DNA from: Flavobacteriales bacterium
GTDB lineage: Bacteria > Bacteroidota > Bacteroidia > Flavobacteriales_D > SKUL01
Length of the DNA: 5,938 nucleotides
Direction of reading: 5' to 3'
Assembly: GCA_007129985.1 (NCBI GenBank)
Contig: SKUL01000162.1
Location: 1 to 5,938 of the forward strand
The notes beneath the pieces were generated by a model that searched no databases, was not told where the DNA came from, and saw only the letters and a list, made by a program, of their open reading frames with translations. Made by a program: the position numbers and the translations under genes. Below are positions 1 through 5,938 of this stretch, piece after piece; the stretch's first letter is position 1, and each line of letters opens with the position of its first letter.

Positions 1-2426
1 ACAAAATGATAGAGTCCTACCCCAAGGTAAGCGGCGCTGATTTGCAGTGGTCGCCCAAGGCGGGTCAGGTGCTGCAAAAAGCCCTCTCCTACCTCAAGGG
101 TTTTGGCGACGAATACGTTTCGGTGGAGCATTTGCTGCTGAGCCTCGTTGAATCGGGGGATGCCTGCGGTCAGTTGCTGCGCGACAGCGGCATGAATAAA
201 AAAGACCTCGAAGCAGCCATCCGCGAGTTGCGCAAGGGTGAAAAAGTAACCTCCGCCAGTCAGGAAGAAACCTACAACGCGTTGGGCAAGTACGCCAAAA
301 ACCTCAATCAACTGGCGCGCGACGGAAAGCTCGACCCTGTGATAGGCCGTGATGAAGAAATCCGTCGTGTGTTGCAAATCCTCACACGTCGCACCAAAAA
401 CAACCCTATTTTGATTGGAGAACCCGGCGTGGGTAAAACCGCCATCGCCGAGGGAATAGCCCACCGCATTATCAACGGCGACGTACCCGAAAACCTTCAA
501 TCAAAAGTGATTTTCTCGCTCGATATGGGCGCCCTGATTGCCGGTGCCAAGTACAAGGGCGAGTTCGAAGAGCGCCTCAAAGCCGTGGTGAAAGAGGTTA
601 TCGGTGCCGACGGTCAGATTATTCTCTTTATTGACGAAATCCACACGCTGGTGGGTGCCGGCGGTGGCGAAGGTGCCATGGATGCAGCCAATATCCTGAA
701 ACCCGCTCTGGCCCGCGGAGAATTGCGTGCCGTGGGAGCCACTACCCTCAACGAATACCAGAAATACTTCGAGAAAGACAAGGCCCTGGAGCGCCGTTTT
801 CAAAAGGTGCTGATTGACGAGCCCAACCGCGAGGATGCCATTTCTATCCTCCGCGGAATCAAGGAAAAATACGAAAACCACCACAAGGTGCGCATCAAAG
901 ACGCCGCGATTATTCAAGCCGTGGAGCTTTCGCAGCGCTACATTACCGACCGCTTTCTTCCCGACAAGGCCATTGACCTTGTGGACGAAGCAGCTTCGCG
1001 TTTGCGCATGGAAATCAACTCTAAACCGGAGGAGCTCGACGAAATTGAGCGTCGTATCATGCAGCTCGAAATTGAGCGAGAGGCCATCAAGCGTGAGAAA
1101 GACGAAGACAAGCTGCAGCGAATTCAGGAAGAACTGGCCAATCTGAGCGACCGGCGCAGCGACCTCAAAGCCAAGTGGGAAGCCGAAAAATCGCTCGTGG
1201 ATGGCATTCAACAGGCGAAGGAAGATATTGAGCAACTAAAGTTTGAAGCCGAGCAGGCAGAGCGAGACGGCAATCTGGGGCTGGTAGCAGAAATTCGCTA
1301 CGGGCGCATCAAGGAAGCCGAAGAACGCCTTGAGTCGTTTAAGGCACAATTGCTCGAGGAGCAGAAAAACCTCAAGCTCATTAAGGAAGAGGTAGATGTG
1401 GACGAAATCGCCGAAGTGGTGGCCAAGTGGACGGGTATTCCCGTGCAGAAGATGCTCGAGAGCGACCGCGAAAAGCTGCTGCGCCTCGAAGACGAACTCC
1501 ACAAACGCGTGGTGGGGCAAGAAGAAGCGGTGGTGTCGGTGTCAGATGCCGTTCGCCGAAGCCGCGCCGGACTGCAGGATGACAAACGCCCACTCGGCTC
1601 CTTTATCTTTTTGGGAACTACAGGTGTGGGAAAAACCGAGCTGGCCAAAGCCCTGAGCGAATTCCTTTTTAACGACGAAAACGCTATGACCCGCATTGAC
1701 ATGAGCGAGTACCAGGAGCGCCACGCTGTAAGTCGTCTGGTGGGTGCCCCTCCCGGCTACGTGGGCTACGACGAAGGCGGACAACTGACCGAAGCCGTGC
1801 GCAGAAAACCTTACTCTGTGGTGCTTTTGGACGAAATTGAAAAGGCCCACCCTGATGTGTTCAACATTCTGCTTCAGGTGCTGGATGATGGCCGTCTTAC
1901 GGATAACAAAGGCCGCGTGGTGAACTTCAAGAACACAATTATCATCATGACCTCCAACGTGGGTTCGCACATTATTCAGGAGAATTTTGAAGAGATGAAC
2001 GAAGGCAACCGAGAGGACGTGATTGAACGCACCAAGAACCAGGTGTTTGAGGAACTCAAGCGCTCGGTGCGTCCTGAGTTTTTGAACCGCATTGACGAGG
2101 TGGTGATGTTTAACCCGCTGGGGCAAAAAGAGGTGCGCGAGATTGTACAAATGCAATTGGCACAGCTCAAAGAGAAACTCAGCGAGCGCAACATTGAGCT
2201 TATTGTGGCTCCCGACGCGCTGGATTTTCTCTCTCGCGTGGGCTTCGACCCGCAATTCGGTGCGCGACCCATTAAGCGGGTGATTCAGAAACAGGTGCTC
2301 AATACGCTCAGCAAGCAACTGCTGGCCGGAGATGTGGACACTTCCGCCCCTATTGTCCTCGATGTGTTCGACGGGCAGATGGTTTTTCGCAAACCGCTCG
2401 AAGAAGAAATTACGCGATTGAATTAA
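1..2426 (+). CDS. clpB: ATP-dependent chaperone ClpB (Hsp100 disaggregase), 5'-truncated by the window edge
   Basis: Cytosolic AAA+ disaggregase that, with DnaK/DnaJ/GrpE, threads aggregated proteins through a hexameric pore using ATP. Residues here are numbered from the Met at base 6. Residues 1-85 are the second half of the Clp N domain. AAA-1 has Walker A GEPGVGKT (138-145), pore-loop KYKG (182-185), Walker B ILFIDE (206-211) and the arginine pair ERR (262-264). Residues ~340-470 are a long charged coiled-coil M domain, which marks ClpB rather than ClpA or ClpC. AAA-2 has Walker A GTTGVGKT (537-544), pore-loop GYVG (584-587), Walker B VVLLDE (605-610), FLNRID (692-697) and sensor-2 GARPIKR (752-758). 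ClpB is normally about 860-870 residues, so about 60 are missing. The reading frame is open to base 1, and residues 1-10 match sequence normally internal to the N domain, so the Met at base 6 is not the start. The stop is TAA at 2424-2426. The promoter lies outside the window, so heat-shock control cannot be judged. Confidence 0.97.
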   Translation, partial: KMIESYPKVSGADLQWSPKAGQVLQKALSYLKGFGDEYVSVEHLLLSLVESGDACGQLLRDSGMNKKDLEAAIRELRKGEKVTSASQEETYNALGKYAKNLNQLARDGKLDPVIGRDEEIRRVLQILTRRTKNNPILIGEPGVGKTAIAEGIAHRIINGDVPENLQSKVIFSLDMGALIAGAKYKGEFEERLKAVVKEVIGADGQIILFIDEIHTLVGAGGGEGAMDAANILKPALARGELRAVGATTLNEYQKYFEKDKALERRFQKVLIDEPNREDAISILRGIKEKYENHHKVRIKDAAIIQAVELSQRYITDRFLPDKAIDLVDEAASRLRMEINSKPEELDEIERRIMQLEIEREAIKREKDEDKLQRIQEELANLSDRRSDLKAKWEAEKSLVDGIQQAKEDIEQLKFEAEQAERDGNLGLVAEIRYGRIKEAEERLESFKAQLLEEQKNLKLIKEEVDVDEIAEVVAKWTGIPVQKMLESDREKLLRLEDELHKRVVGQEEAVVSVSDAVRRSRAGLQDDKRPLGSFIFLGTTGVGKTELAKALSEFLFNDENAMTRIDMSEYQERHAVSRLVGAPPGYVGYDEGGQLTEAVRRKPYSVVLLDEIEKAHPDVFNILLQVLDDGRLTDNKGRVVNFKNTIIIMTSNVGSHIIQENFEEMNEGNREDVIERTKNQVFEELKRSVRPEFLNRIDEVVMFNPLGQKEVREIVQMQLAQLKEKLSERNIELIVAPDALDFLSRVGFDPQFGARPIKRVIQKQVLNTLSKQLLAGDVDTSAPIVLDVFDGQMVFRKPLEEEITRLN

Positions 2427-2448
2427 ATTCAGTCTGATGAGACAATCC

Positions 2449-2484
2449 AAGGGGAGTTCCGGCATTTCGGGATTCCCCTTTTTT
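2449..2484 (+). terminator. Rho-independent terminator of clpB
   Basis: An uninterrupted 14-bp stem pairs 2449-2462 with 2467-2480 around the loop CATT (2463-2466). It includes three G-T wobbles and a GGGG/CCCC block near the base. A run of six T follows at 2479-2484. It begins 22 bp after the clpB stop and ends 44 bp before the next start codon. That position and polarity suit termination of the clpB message and suggest the downstream gene has its own promoter. The T tract lies only on the plus-strand side, so it should act in one direction. Confidence 0.9.
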
Positions 2485-2528
2485 CCTTTCTGGTCTTTTG
2501 TGTAGATTGGTCTCCTAATCAAAACTTC

Positions 2529-3275
2529 ATGTCGTCGCGTCGCTACACCCTCAAAAAAGGACTGCTGATTTTCCTATTGGGATTTATCGGGATTTGCTCA
2601 CTTTTATTCAGCCCATTCCCGCTTCCGGCGGAGCTTTTCCCTGATGAACTCAATCTCAGCGAAACGGAGCTCAAACTGTTGATTTTGATTAATCCTACAC
2701 TTTTGCTTGCCTTCTCTGTTGTGATGGGTTCACTACTGCAGCGGCCTACGCGGCTTACCACACCCTATTTTGATTACCTCGTAAAATTGGAACAAAGCCC
2801 ACTTAGTTCGAAGCCGATTACGCACGGTGTTGTCGGCGGGGTGGTTGCCGGGCTAGCGATTTCGTTTGTGACATGGCTCTTTGTGCCACATTTGCCCCAG
2901 TCATATTTGGAGCTGAGTGAATCTTCGCAACCCGCAATACTCACGCGCTTGCTTTACGGCGGTATTACGGAGGAAATCATGGTGCGCTTTGGCCTGATGA
3001 CGTTGTTTGTGTGGATTGGGCTCAAGATTGCGCCCCGCGCCATCACGGGCGTTCACGTGACAGCGGTATTAATGGCTGCTGTGTTGTTTGCCATCGGGCA
3101 TTTTCCCGCCTTGCTAATAATGGTGGATGCCCCCACCCCTGCGCTGATTTCGTACATCTTTGTCGGCAATCTCGCGGGTGGAGTGGTATTTGGCTATCTC
3201 TACTGGAAACAAGGCCTTGAAAGTGCCATGGTGGCCCATATCGTCACCCATTTGGTGATGATGGTGTTTGGGTAG
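2529..3275 (+). CDS. CPBP (Abi/Rce1-like) family intramembrane glutamic endopeptidase
   Basis: Predicted integral membrane protein of 248 residues, a usual length for the family. Hydrophobic segments lie at about 11-31, 49-68, 99-119, 155-168, 176-196, 202-225 and 230-247. Motif 1 is EEIMVR (E148, E149, R153), motif 2 is FAIGH (F187, H191), and motif 3 begins at H237. Their order and spacing match CPBP (PF02517), whose eukaryotic relative Rce1 cleaves CAAX proteins. Motif 3 is usually HxxxN or HxxxD, but here it is HIVTH with His at 241. Bacterial members include bacteriocin self-immunity proteins, but most have no known substrate, and none can be inferred here. The ATG at 2529 is the first in frame after the terminator, and the next in-frame Met is residue 66, inside the second hydrophobic segment, so this start is preferred. 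The leader AAAACTTC has no Shine-Dalgarno sequence, which is common in Bacteroidota. The clpB terminator upstream and the convergent neighbour make it probably monocistronic. Family call is firm; protease activity is inferred. Confidence 0.9.
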   Translation: MSSRRYTLKKGLLIFLLGFIGICSLLFSPFPLPAELFPDELNLSETELKLLILINPTLLLAFSVVMGSLLQRPTRLTTPYFDYLVKLEQSPLSSKPITHGVVGGVVAGLAISFVTWLFVPHLPQSYLELSESSQPAILTRLLYGGITEEIMVRFGLMTLFVWIGLKIAPRAITGVHVTAVLMAAVLFAIGHFPALLIMVDAPTPALISYIFVGNLAGGVVFGYLYWKQGLESAMVAHIVTHLVMMVFG

Positions 3276-3314
3276 AATGTTGATTGGATTTGCAATGGCG
3301 AATAGTGAAGGCCG

Positions 3315-3418
3315 AAATGACATTCCACGAAGCGGCGCTCGGTGAATAAAAGAATTTCTCCACAGAAGAGATTTCTCCACTACGACGTCGGGCGTTGCGA
3401 AGCAGAGAAATCTCATTT
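3315..3418. repeat. Palindromic extragenic repeat-like element between convergent genes
   Basis: A perfect 10-bp inverted repeat pairs GAGATTTCTC (3368-3377) with GAGAAATCTC (3405-3414) across a 27-base G+C-richer centre. An outer 6-bp pair, AAATGA (3315-3320) with TCATTT (3413-3418), extends the imperfect symmetry. ATTTCTCCAC occurs twice as a direct repeat, at 3354-3363 and 3371-3380. The motif set resembles dispersed extragenic palindromes I recall from Bacteroidota genomes (GAGATTTCTC joined to CGAAATGACA). No T tract follows the stem on either strand, so a standard intrinsic terminator is not supported, although the hairpin could still affect the 3' ends of both messages. No transposase is nearby. 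Only one copy is visible, so repeat status is inferred. Confidence 0.5.
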
Positions 3419-3487
3419 ACAGGTCAAATCCAACGCGAAGTGCTTTGGGGTCTAAATGGCAACAATTCAATAGTAGCTCCAATTAAT

Positions 3488-3718
3488 CTACTGTTTCACC
3501 ACCTTTAAATGGCCGGCACCAGAGGCATTCTGCGCACGCACAACGTACATTCCCGCAGGAAGAGCTGTGAGATTAAGCTCCATACGATTGTTTGATGTGG
3601 ATTGCGCATGCACGCGCTCACCGCTGAGACTGTAAACCTCTATCCACACCAACTCACGGTTGCCATTCAACTCAAGGGTGTAGTGGCCGGTTCCGGGATT
3701 CGGGAAGATTTGCATGGC
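3488..3718 (-). other. T9SS type A C-terminal sorting domain
   Basis: Residues 739-814 carry the three conserved blocks: an FPNPGTG motif after a short linker, the central strand IEVYSLSGERV, and LNLTALPAGMYVVRA before the basic end LKVVKQ. The length of about 75 residues is standard for TIGR04183-type domains. It directs export through the outer membrane by PorV/PorU-type machinery and is normally removed when cargo is released or attached to lipopolysaccharide. Confidence 0.93.
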
Positions 3719-5938
3719 AGGTTCTTGTCCGCGCTCATACACCATCGTAGGAACCACAAACTCATTCTCCGTGGTATTGGTAATAATCGCCTCATTGAAA
3801 TCGAAGAAAATATGCGCGGTATTCTCGATAATCGTTCCCGCAGGAAGATCTGCAAGTGGCTTGATACGGTATTGCACAAAGCCAATGCTTGCATCAAAGT
3901 CTGTGGTGCTATCGGGAAGCATAATGTTGTTGAATCTGAAGGTAGTCACGTTGTCGTTCAGGTAAGTGAGCATATCGTGGCTGTAGTTCACCACCTCAAA
4001 GGTAGAGAGGTCGAGCTGCGTATCGAGGGTGTCGGCTATGCGGATATTGAAGGCGGGAGCATTTCCCGTGTTCTGGAAATACACGGTGTAGTTGAAGTAA
4101 CCATCAAATCCAGGCTCAACATCACCGGGCCATACCGTTTTCATGTTGGGGTCGTAGGAATTGACCGCGGGATAGCAAAATTCCATCGTATTGTTGGCCG
4201 GATTGTAATCTCCTTCTTCCGGAAGTACAATTACCGTCACGCAAATCAAATCATCGGCCTGCGCGGTGGTTTCGGTGGTGAACAATAGTCTGAACGACTG
4301 GTTGAAACTCACTTCTGAAAAATCGGATAGGAAATAGGTGAACTGATTATCACCGGTCACTTCAGGAGTCATGGCAGAGGGCGGCGTACCTACAAAAATC
4401 ACAGGTCCACTTACCGAAACGGTCACTTCTCCACTCACTCCCTCCGCGCAATTCAGGCCGTACCATTGCGAAAAATCGCCGGCCTGAATCCGTAGCTCAT
4501 GCTCCTGTCCGGGAAAAACCCAACCCAACGGCAAAATTCCTTGCACGCCCACGTCGAAACCGGGTTTGCAAATCAGGCCAAAATCAAGGTCATGAATAAG
4601 TGAATTATCCTCATCCAGCTCTACCTCATACTCTGCCCCGGGGTCTTCACATGATATCTGAAAGGGCTTGTTGAGCGTATCCACTTCAAGCGTAAACGAC
4701 CCGTCCGCAGCGCTGAGGAAGTACACTCCATTACTACCCGAATACGTTGAAGACAAAAAGTCTCCCTGGCCATCCAAAAGCTTAATGCTTACGTTTTTCA
4801 TGCCGATTTCGTCATTGTTCATTTCGCAATCGGTGTTGGAATCATTAAATACAAATCCGGTAACTCCGGTAGCACTTGTACAACCCAATGGGTTATCCAC
4901 CAGGTCATCATCCAGGCAAAGCGGGTAATCCAAAAGTCCAAACACACCCATAGAAGGAATGTAGTTGGGCAAGCAGGTAAAAGGATTGTTCAAAATGTTG
5001 GGGCTTGACATGGTTACCGGAAATACTGGAAAACAGCCAATAAGGTTATTGGAGCAATCAAGAATCAACAAAGACTCCGGAATATCCGGCAGTGAGGTAA
5101 GCTGATTGTTTTGGCACCGCAGGTTGTTGAGCAAGGGCGGCAACTCGGGCAAGGAGGTGAGTTGATTGTTGTAGCACTCAAGAAAAGTCAAGGTTGACGG
5201 TAAATCGGGCAATTCGGTAAGTTGATTGTTGTGGGCAATGATGTAATCCATGCCGTCTGCGAAATTCACAAAAGATTCAATCTGGTTGTGCTGACACTGC
5301 AGTTGAAACAAGGTTTCGGGTAGTTCCGGCATCGAGGTGATTGAATTGTCAATGCAGTTCAAATACACAAGTGCAGGGGGTAGCGAATCAGGCAAAAACG
5401 TAAGCTGGTTTCCTATGCAAATCAAATTCGTAATGGTGGATGGAAGCTCAGGTAGCTCGCCAATCGGGTTGTAGCTACAATCCAAAACTTCAAGATTAGG
5501 CGGTAAATCGGGCAGGACGCTGTAATTGCTGTGGGAAATCAACAATGATGATATGCTTTCCGGTAGAGGCACATAGTCATGAAGATTGATGGAAGTTCCA
5601 CCCGTATTGAGGCTCAACAAACCCGAAGGCATATTGGGCAATGAACTGATAGCTTGATTCCCGAAACAATTCAAAACCAGCAGCCATTCGGGTAAAGTGG
5701 GCAATGACGTGAGCTGATTCGATGCACAGTTAAGGTTGGTTAAACTCGACGGTAAATCGGGCAACGAAGTGAGTTGATTCAGAGAGCAGTTGAGTGTAAA
5801 TAGCGATGTAAAATGCTCAATACCTGAAAGATTCGAAATGTTATAACCAGCTACGTTTACCATAGTGGCCGTTTGAATACCAGGGCAATCTATATCCATC
5901 TGGTTGCCGTCCATACAATTAGGATGCACCATGTTCAG
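3488..5938 (-). CDS. T9SS-sorted leucine-rich-repeat surface protein, 5'-truncated by the window edge
   Basis: Predicted secreted or surface-anchored protein. Residues are numbered from the Met at 5932-5930. Residues 1-42 resemble an N-terminal LRR cap. About 13 LRRs follow (57-320) with consensus LPxLPxxLxxLxCxxNxLTS. Residues 354-452 look like an SdrD_B/Cna_B-type beta domain (GFVFNDSNTD, then SGSNGVYFL). Residues 458-590 are beta-rich and unassigned. Residues 593-727 (YDPNMKTVWPGD, YTVYFQNTGNAPAFNIRI, ENTAHIFFDFN) match the DUF7619-like module of Bacteroidota surface proteins. Residues 739-814 are a T9SS type A sorting domain: QIFPNPGTG, then VYSLSGERV, LPAGMYVV and the terminal LKVVKQ. 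The T9SS cleaves this domain as cargo crosses the outer membrane. The frame stays open to the window edge and no signal peptide is present, so the Met at 5932 is internal and the real start lies beyond 5938. The stop is TAG (3488-3490). The role is unknown; ligand binding or adhesion would be typical of the architecture. Confidence 0.92.
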   Translation of the reverse strand: MNMVHPNCMDGNQMDIDCPGIQTATMVNVAGYNISNLSGIEHFTSLFTLNCSLNQLTSLPDLPSSLTNLNCASNQLTSLPTLPEWLLVLNCFGNQAISSLPNMPSGLLSLNTGGTSINLHDYVPLPESISSLLISHSNYSVLPDLPPNLEVLDCSYNPIGELPELPSTITNLICIGNQLTFLPDSLPPALVYLNCIDNSITSMPELPETLFQLQCQHNQIESFVNFADGMDYIIAHNNQLTELPDLPSTLTFLECYNNQLTSLPELPPLLNNLRCQNNQLTSLPDIPESLLILDCSNNLIGCFPVFPVTMSSPNILNNPFTCLPNYIPSMGVFGLLDYPLCLDDDLVDNPLGCTSATGVTGFVFNDSNTDCEMNNDEIGMKNVSIKLLDGQGDFLSSTYSGSNGVYFLSAADGSFTLEVDTLNKPFQISCEDPGAEYEVELDEDNSLIHDLDFGLICKPGFDVGVQGILPLGWVFPGQEHELRIQAGDFSQWYGLNCAEGVSGEVTVSVSGPVIFVGTPPSAMTPEVTGDNQFTYFLSDFSEVSFNQSFRLLFTTETTAQADDLICVTVIVLPEEGDYNPANNTMEFCYPAVNSYDPNMKTVWPGDVEPGFDGYFNYTVYFQNTGNAPAFNIRIADTLDTQLDLSTFEVVNYSHDMLTYLNDNVTTFRFNNIMLPDSTTDFDASIGFVQYRIKPLADLPAGTIIENTAHIFFDFNEAIITNTTENEFVVPTMVYERGQEPAMQIFPNPGTGHYTLELNGNRELVWIEVYSLSGERVHAQSTSNNRMELNLTALPAGMYVVRAQNASGAGHLKVVKQ
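3752..4156 (-). other. DUF7619-like domain of the LRR protein
   Basis: Residues 593-727 begin YDPNMKTVWPGD, continue through YTVYFQNTGNAPAFNIRIAD and QYRIKPLADLPAGT, and end ENTAHIFFDFNEAIITNT. I recognise this as the DUF11-related module that often sits just before the sorting domain in large Bacteroidota T9SS proteins. Its function is unknown; it is probably a beta-sandwich spacer. Pfam naming is from memory. Confidence 0.7.
4577..4873 (-). other. SdrD_B/Cna_B-like beta domain of the LRR protein
   Basis: Residues 354-452 run from TGVTGFVFND through NDEIGMKNVSIKLLDG and NGVYFLSAADGSFTLEV to LIHDLDFGL. The pattern G-x-V/F-x-D-x-N, then a D/N-rich turn, a V-x-I-x-L strand and G-x-Y-x-F is that of SdrD_B and related Cna_B prealbumin-like repeats, which serve as stalk domains in surface proteins and often bind calcium. 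Calcium binding here is inference from the acidic loops. The boundaries are approximate. Confidence 0.65.
4973..5764 (-). repeat. Tandem ~60-bp array encoding 13 LPX-type leucine-rich repeats
   Basis: Repeat units start at residues 57, 77, 98, 122, 140, 160, 180, 201, 221, 241, 261, 281 and 301 of the visible protein. Most are exactly 20 residues (60 bp); the second and seventh are 21, the third 24 and the fourth 18. A partial unit (43-56) precedes the array and a capping unit starts at 321. On the plus strand the phrase GTNAGYTGATT, the antisense of NQLTS codons, recurs, for example near 5097, 5158, 5217, 5707 and 5767. The variant GGTAAATCGGGCA, antisense of LPDLP codons, recurs near 5200, 5501 and 5751. 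Conserved DNA phrasing suggests growth by duplication within the gene. Confidence 0.88.

Noticed and set aside
6..8. ATG at base 6 as the clpB start codon
   Set aside because: The frame is open to the window edge, and the residues around this Met correspond to the middle of the ClpB N domain; the family needs about 60 more residues upstream.
537..544. Thr in place of Pro in the second Walker A of ClpB (GTTGVGKT at visible residues 537-544, about bases 1614-1637)
   Set aside because: The coordinates given are residue numbers. The position tolerates variation and, from memory, GTTGVGKT is normal in Bacteroidota ClpB; the catalytic Lys and Thr are intact.
1542..2522. 326-codon antisense ORF opposite clpB, and a 244-codon one at 501-1235
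   Set aside because: Both lie entirely or almost entirely against the conserved clpB coding strand. The translations are low-complexity His/Val/Phe/Leu-rich, as expected from the complement of a charged coiled-coil protein, with no recognisable domain.
3114..3416. 100-codon minus-strand ORF running from the gap into the protease gene
   Set aside because: It overlaps the CPBP 3' end in antisense, and the rest reads through the palindromic repeat element. No domain or start signal is evident.
3417..3482. Short minus-strand frame ending DPKALRVGFDL then TAA, possibly a gene remnant
   Set aside because: It has no start codon and spans only 22 codons between stops. The ending looks protein-like, but this is too little to call a pseudogene; it may belong to the repeat element.
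3602..4288. 228-codon plus-strand ORF opposite the LRR protein C-terminus
   Set aside because: It is the antisense shadow of the clearly coding DUF7619-like and sorting domains and shows no domain of its own.
4973..5764. CRISPR-like periodicity at 60 bp
   Set aside because: The period reflects 20-codon LRR units inside one open frame. There are no constant repeats separated by unrelated spacers and no cas genes.
5930..5932. ATG (minus strand) as the start of the LRR protein
   Set aside because: No signal peptide follows it, though a T9SS substrate needs one. The frame continues open to 5938, and NMVHPNCMDGNQ reads as the interior of an LRR cap.

Overview
The window looks like chromosomal DNA from a Bacteroidota member, most likely a flavobacterial or Cryomorphaceae-like lineage. 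The strongest evidence is the minus-strand surface protein, which ends in a type IX secretion system (T9SS) type A sorting domain, preceded by a module typical of large Bacteroidota secreted proteins. The ClpB sequence also reads like Bacteroidota ClpB (my recognition, not a database result). The finer placement is only an impression.

Layout. (1) Bases 1-2426, plus strand: most of clpB, the Hsp100 disaggregase. Its first ~60 codons lie left of the window, and the ATG at position 6 is internal. (2) Bases 2427-2528: a short spacer with a clear intrinsic terminator, a 14-bp stem with a 4-nt loop and a T tract, which ends the clpB transcript. (3) Bases 2529-3275, plus strand: a CPBP (Abi/Rce1-like) intramembrane protease with the EExxxR and FxxxH motifs intact but His where motif 3 normally has Asn or Asp. 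(4) Bases 3276-3487: a 212-bp gap between convergent genes, holding a palindromic, REP-like extragenic element and no convincing gene. (5) Bases 3488-5938, minus strand: a leucine-rich-repeat surface protein cut off at the right edge. It has ~13 LRRs of about 20 residues of the LPxLP bacterial type with a Cys in most repeats, then an SdrD_B-like domain, an uncharacterised beta-rich region, a DUF7619-like domain and the T9SS sorting domain.

The three genes do not form one operon. A terminator separates clpB from the protease gene, and the LRR gene runs convergently. ClpB acts in cytosolic protein quality control, the CPBP protein in the membrane, and the LRR protein on the cell surface or outside the cell; nothing in the sequence ties them to one pathway. 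I see no CRISPR array, transposase, tRNA, rRNA or defence system, and no convincing novel system. The most useful leads are the repeat element, the altered CPBP motif 3 and the Cys-laddered LPX repeat array.
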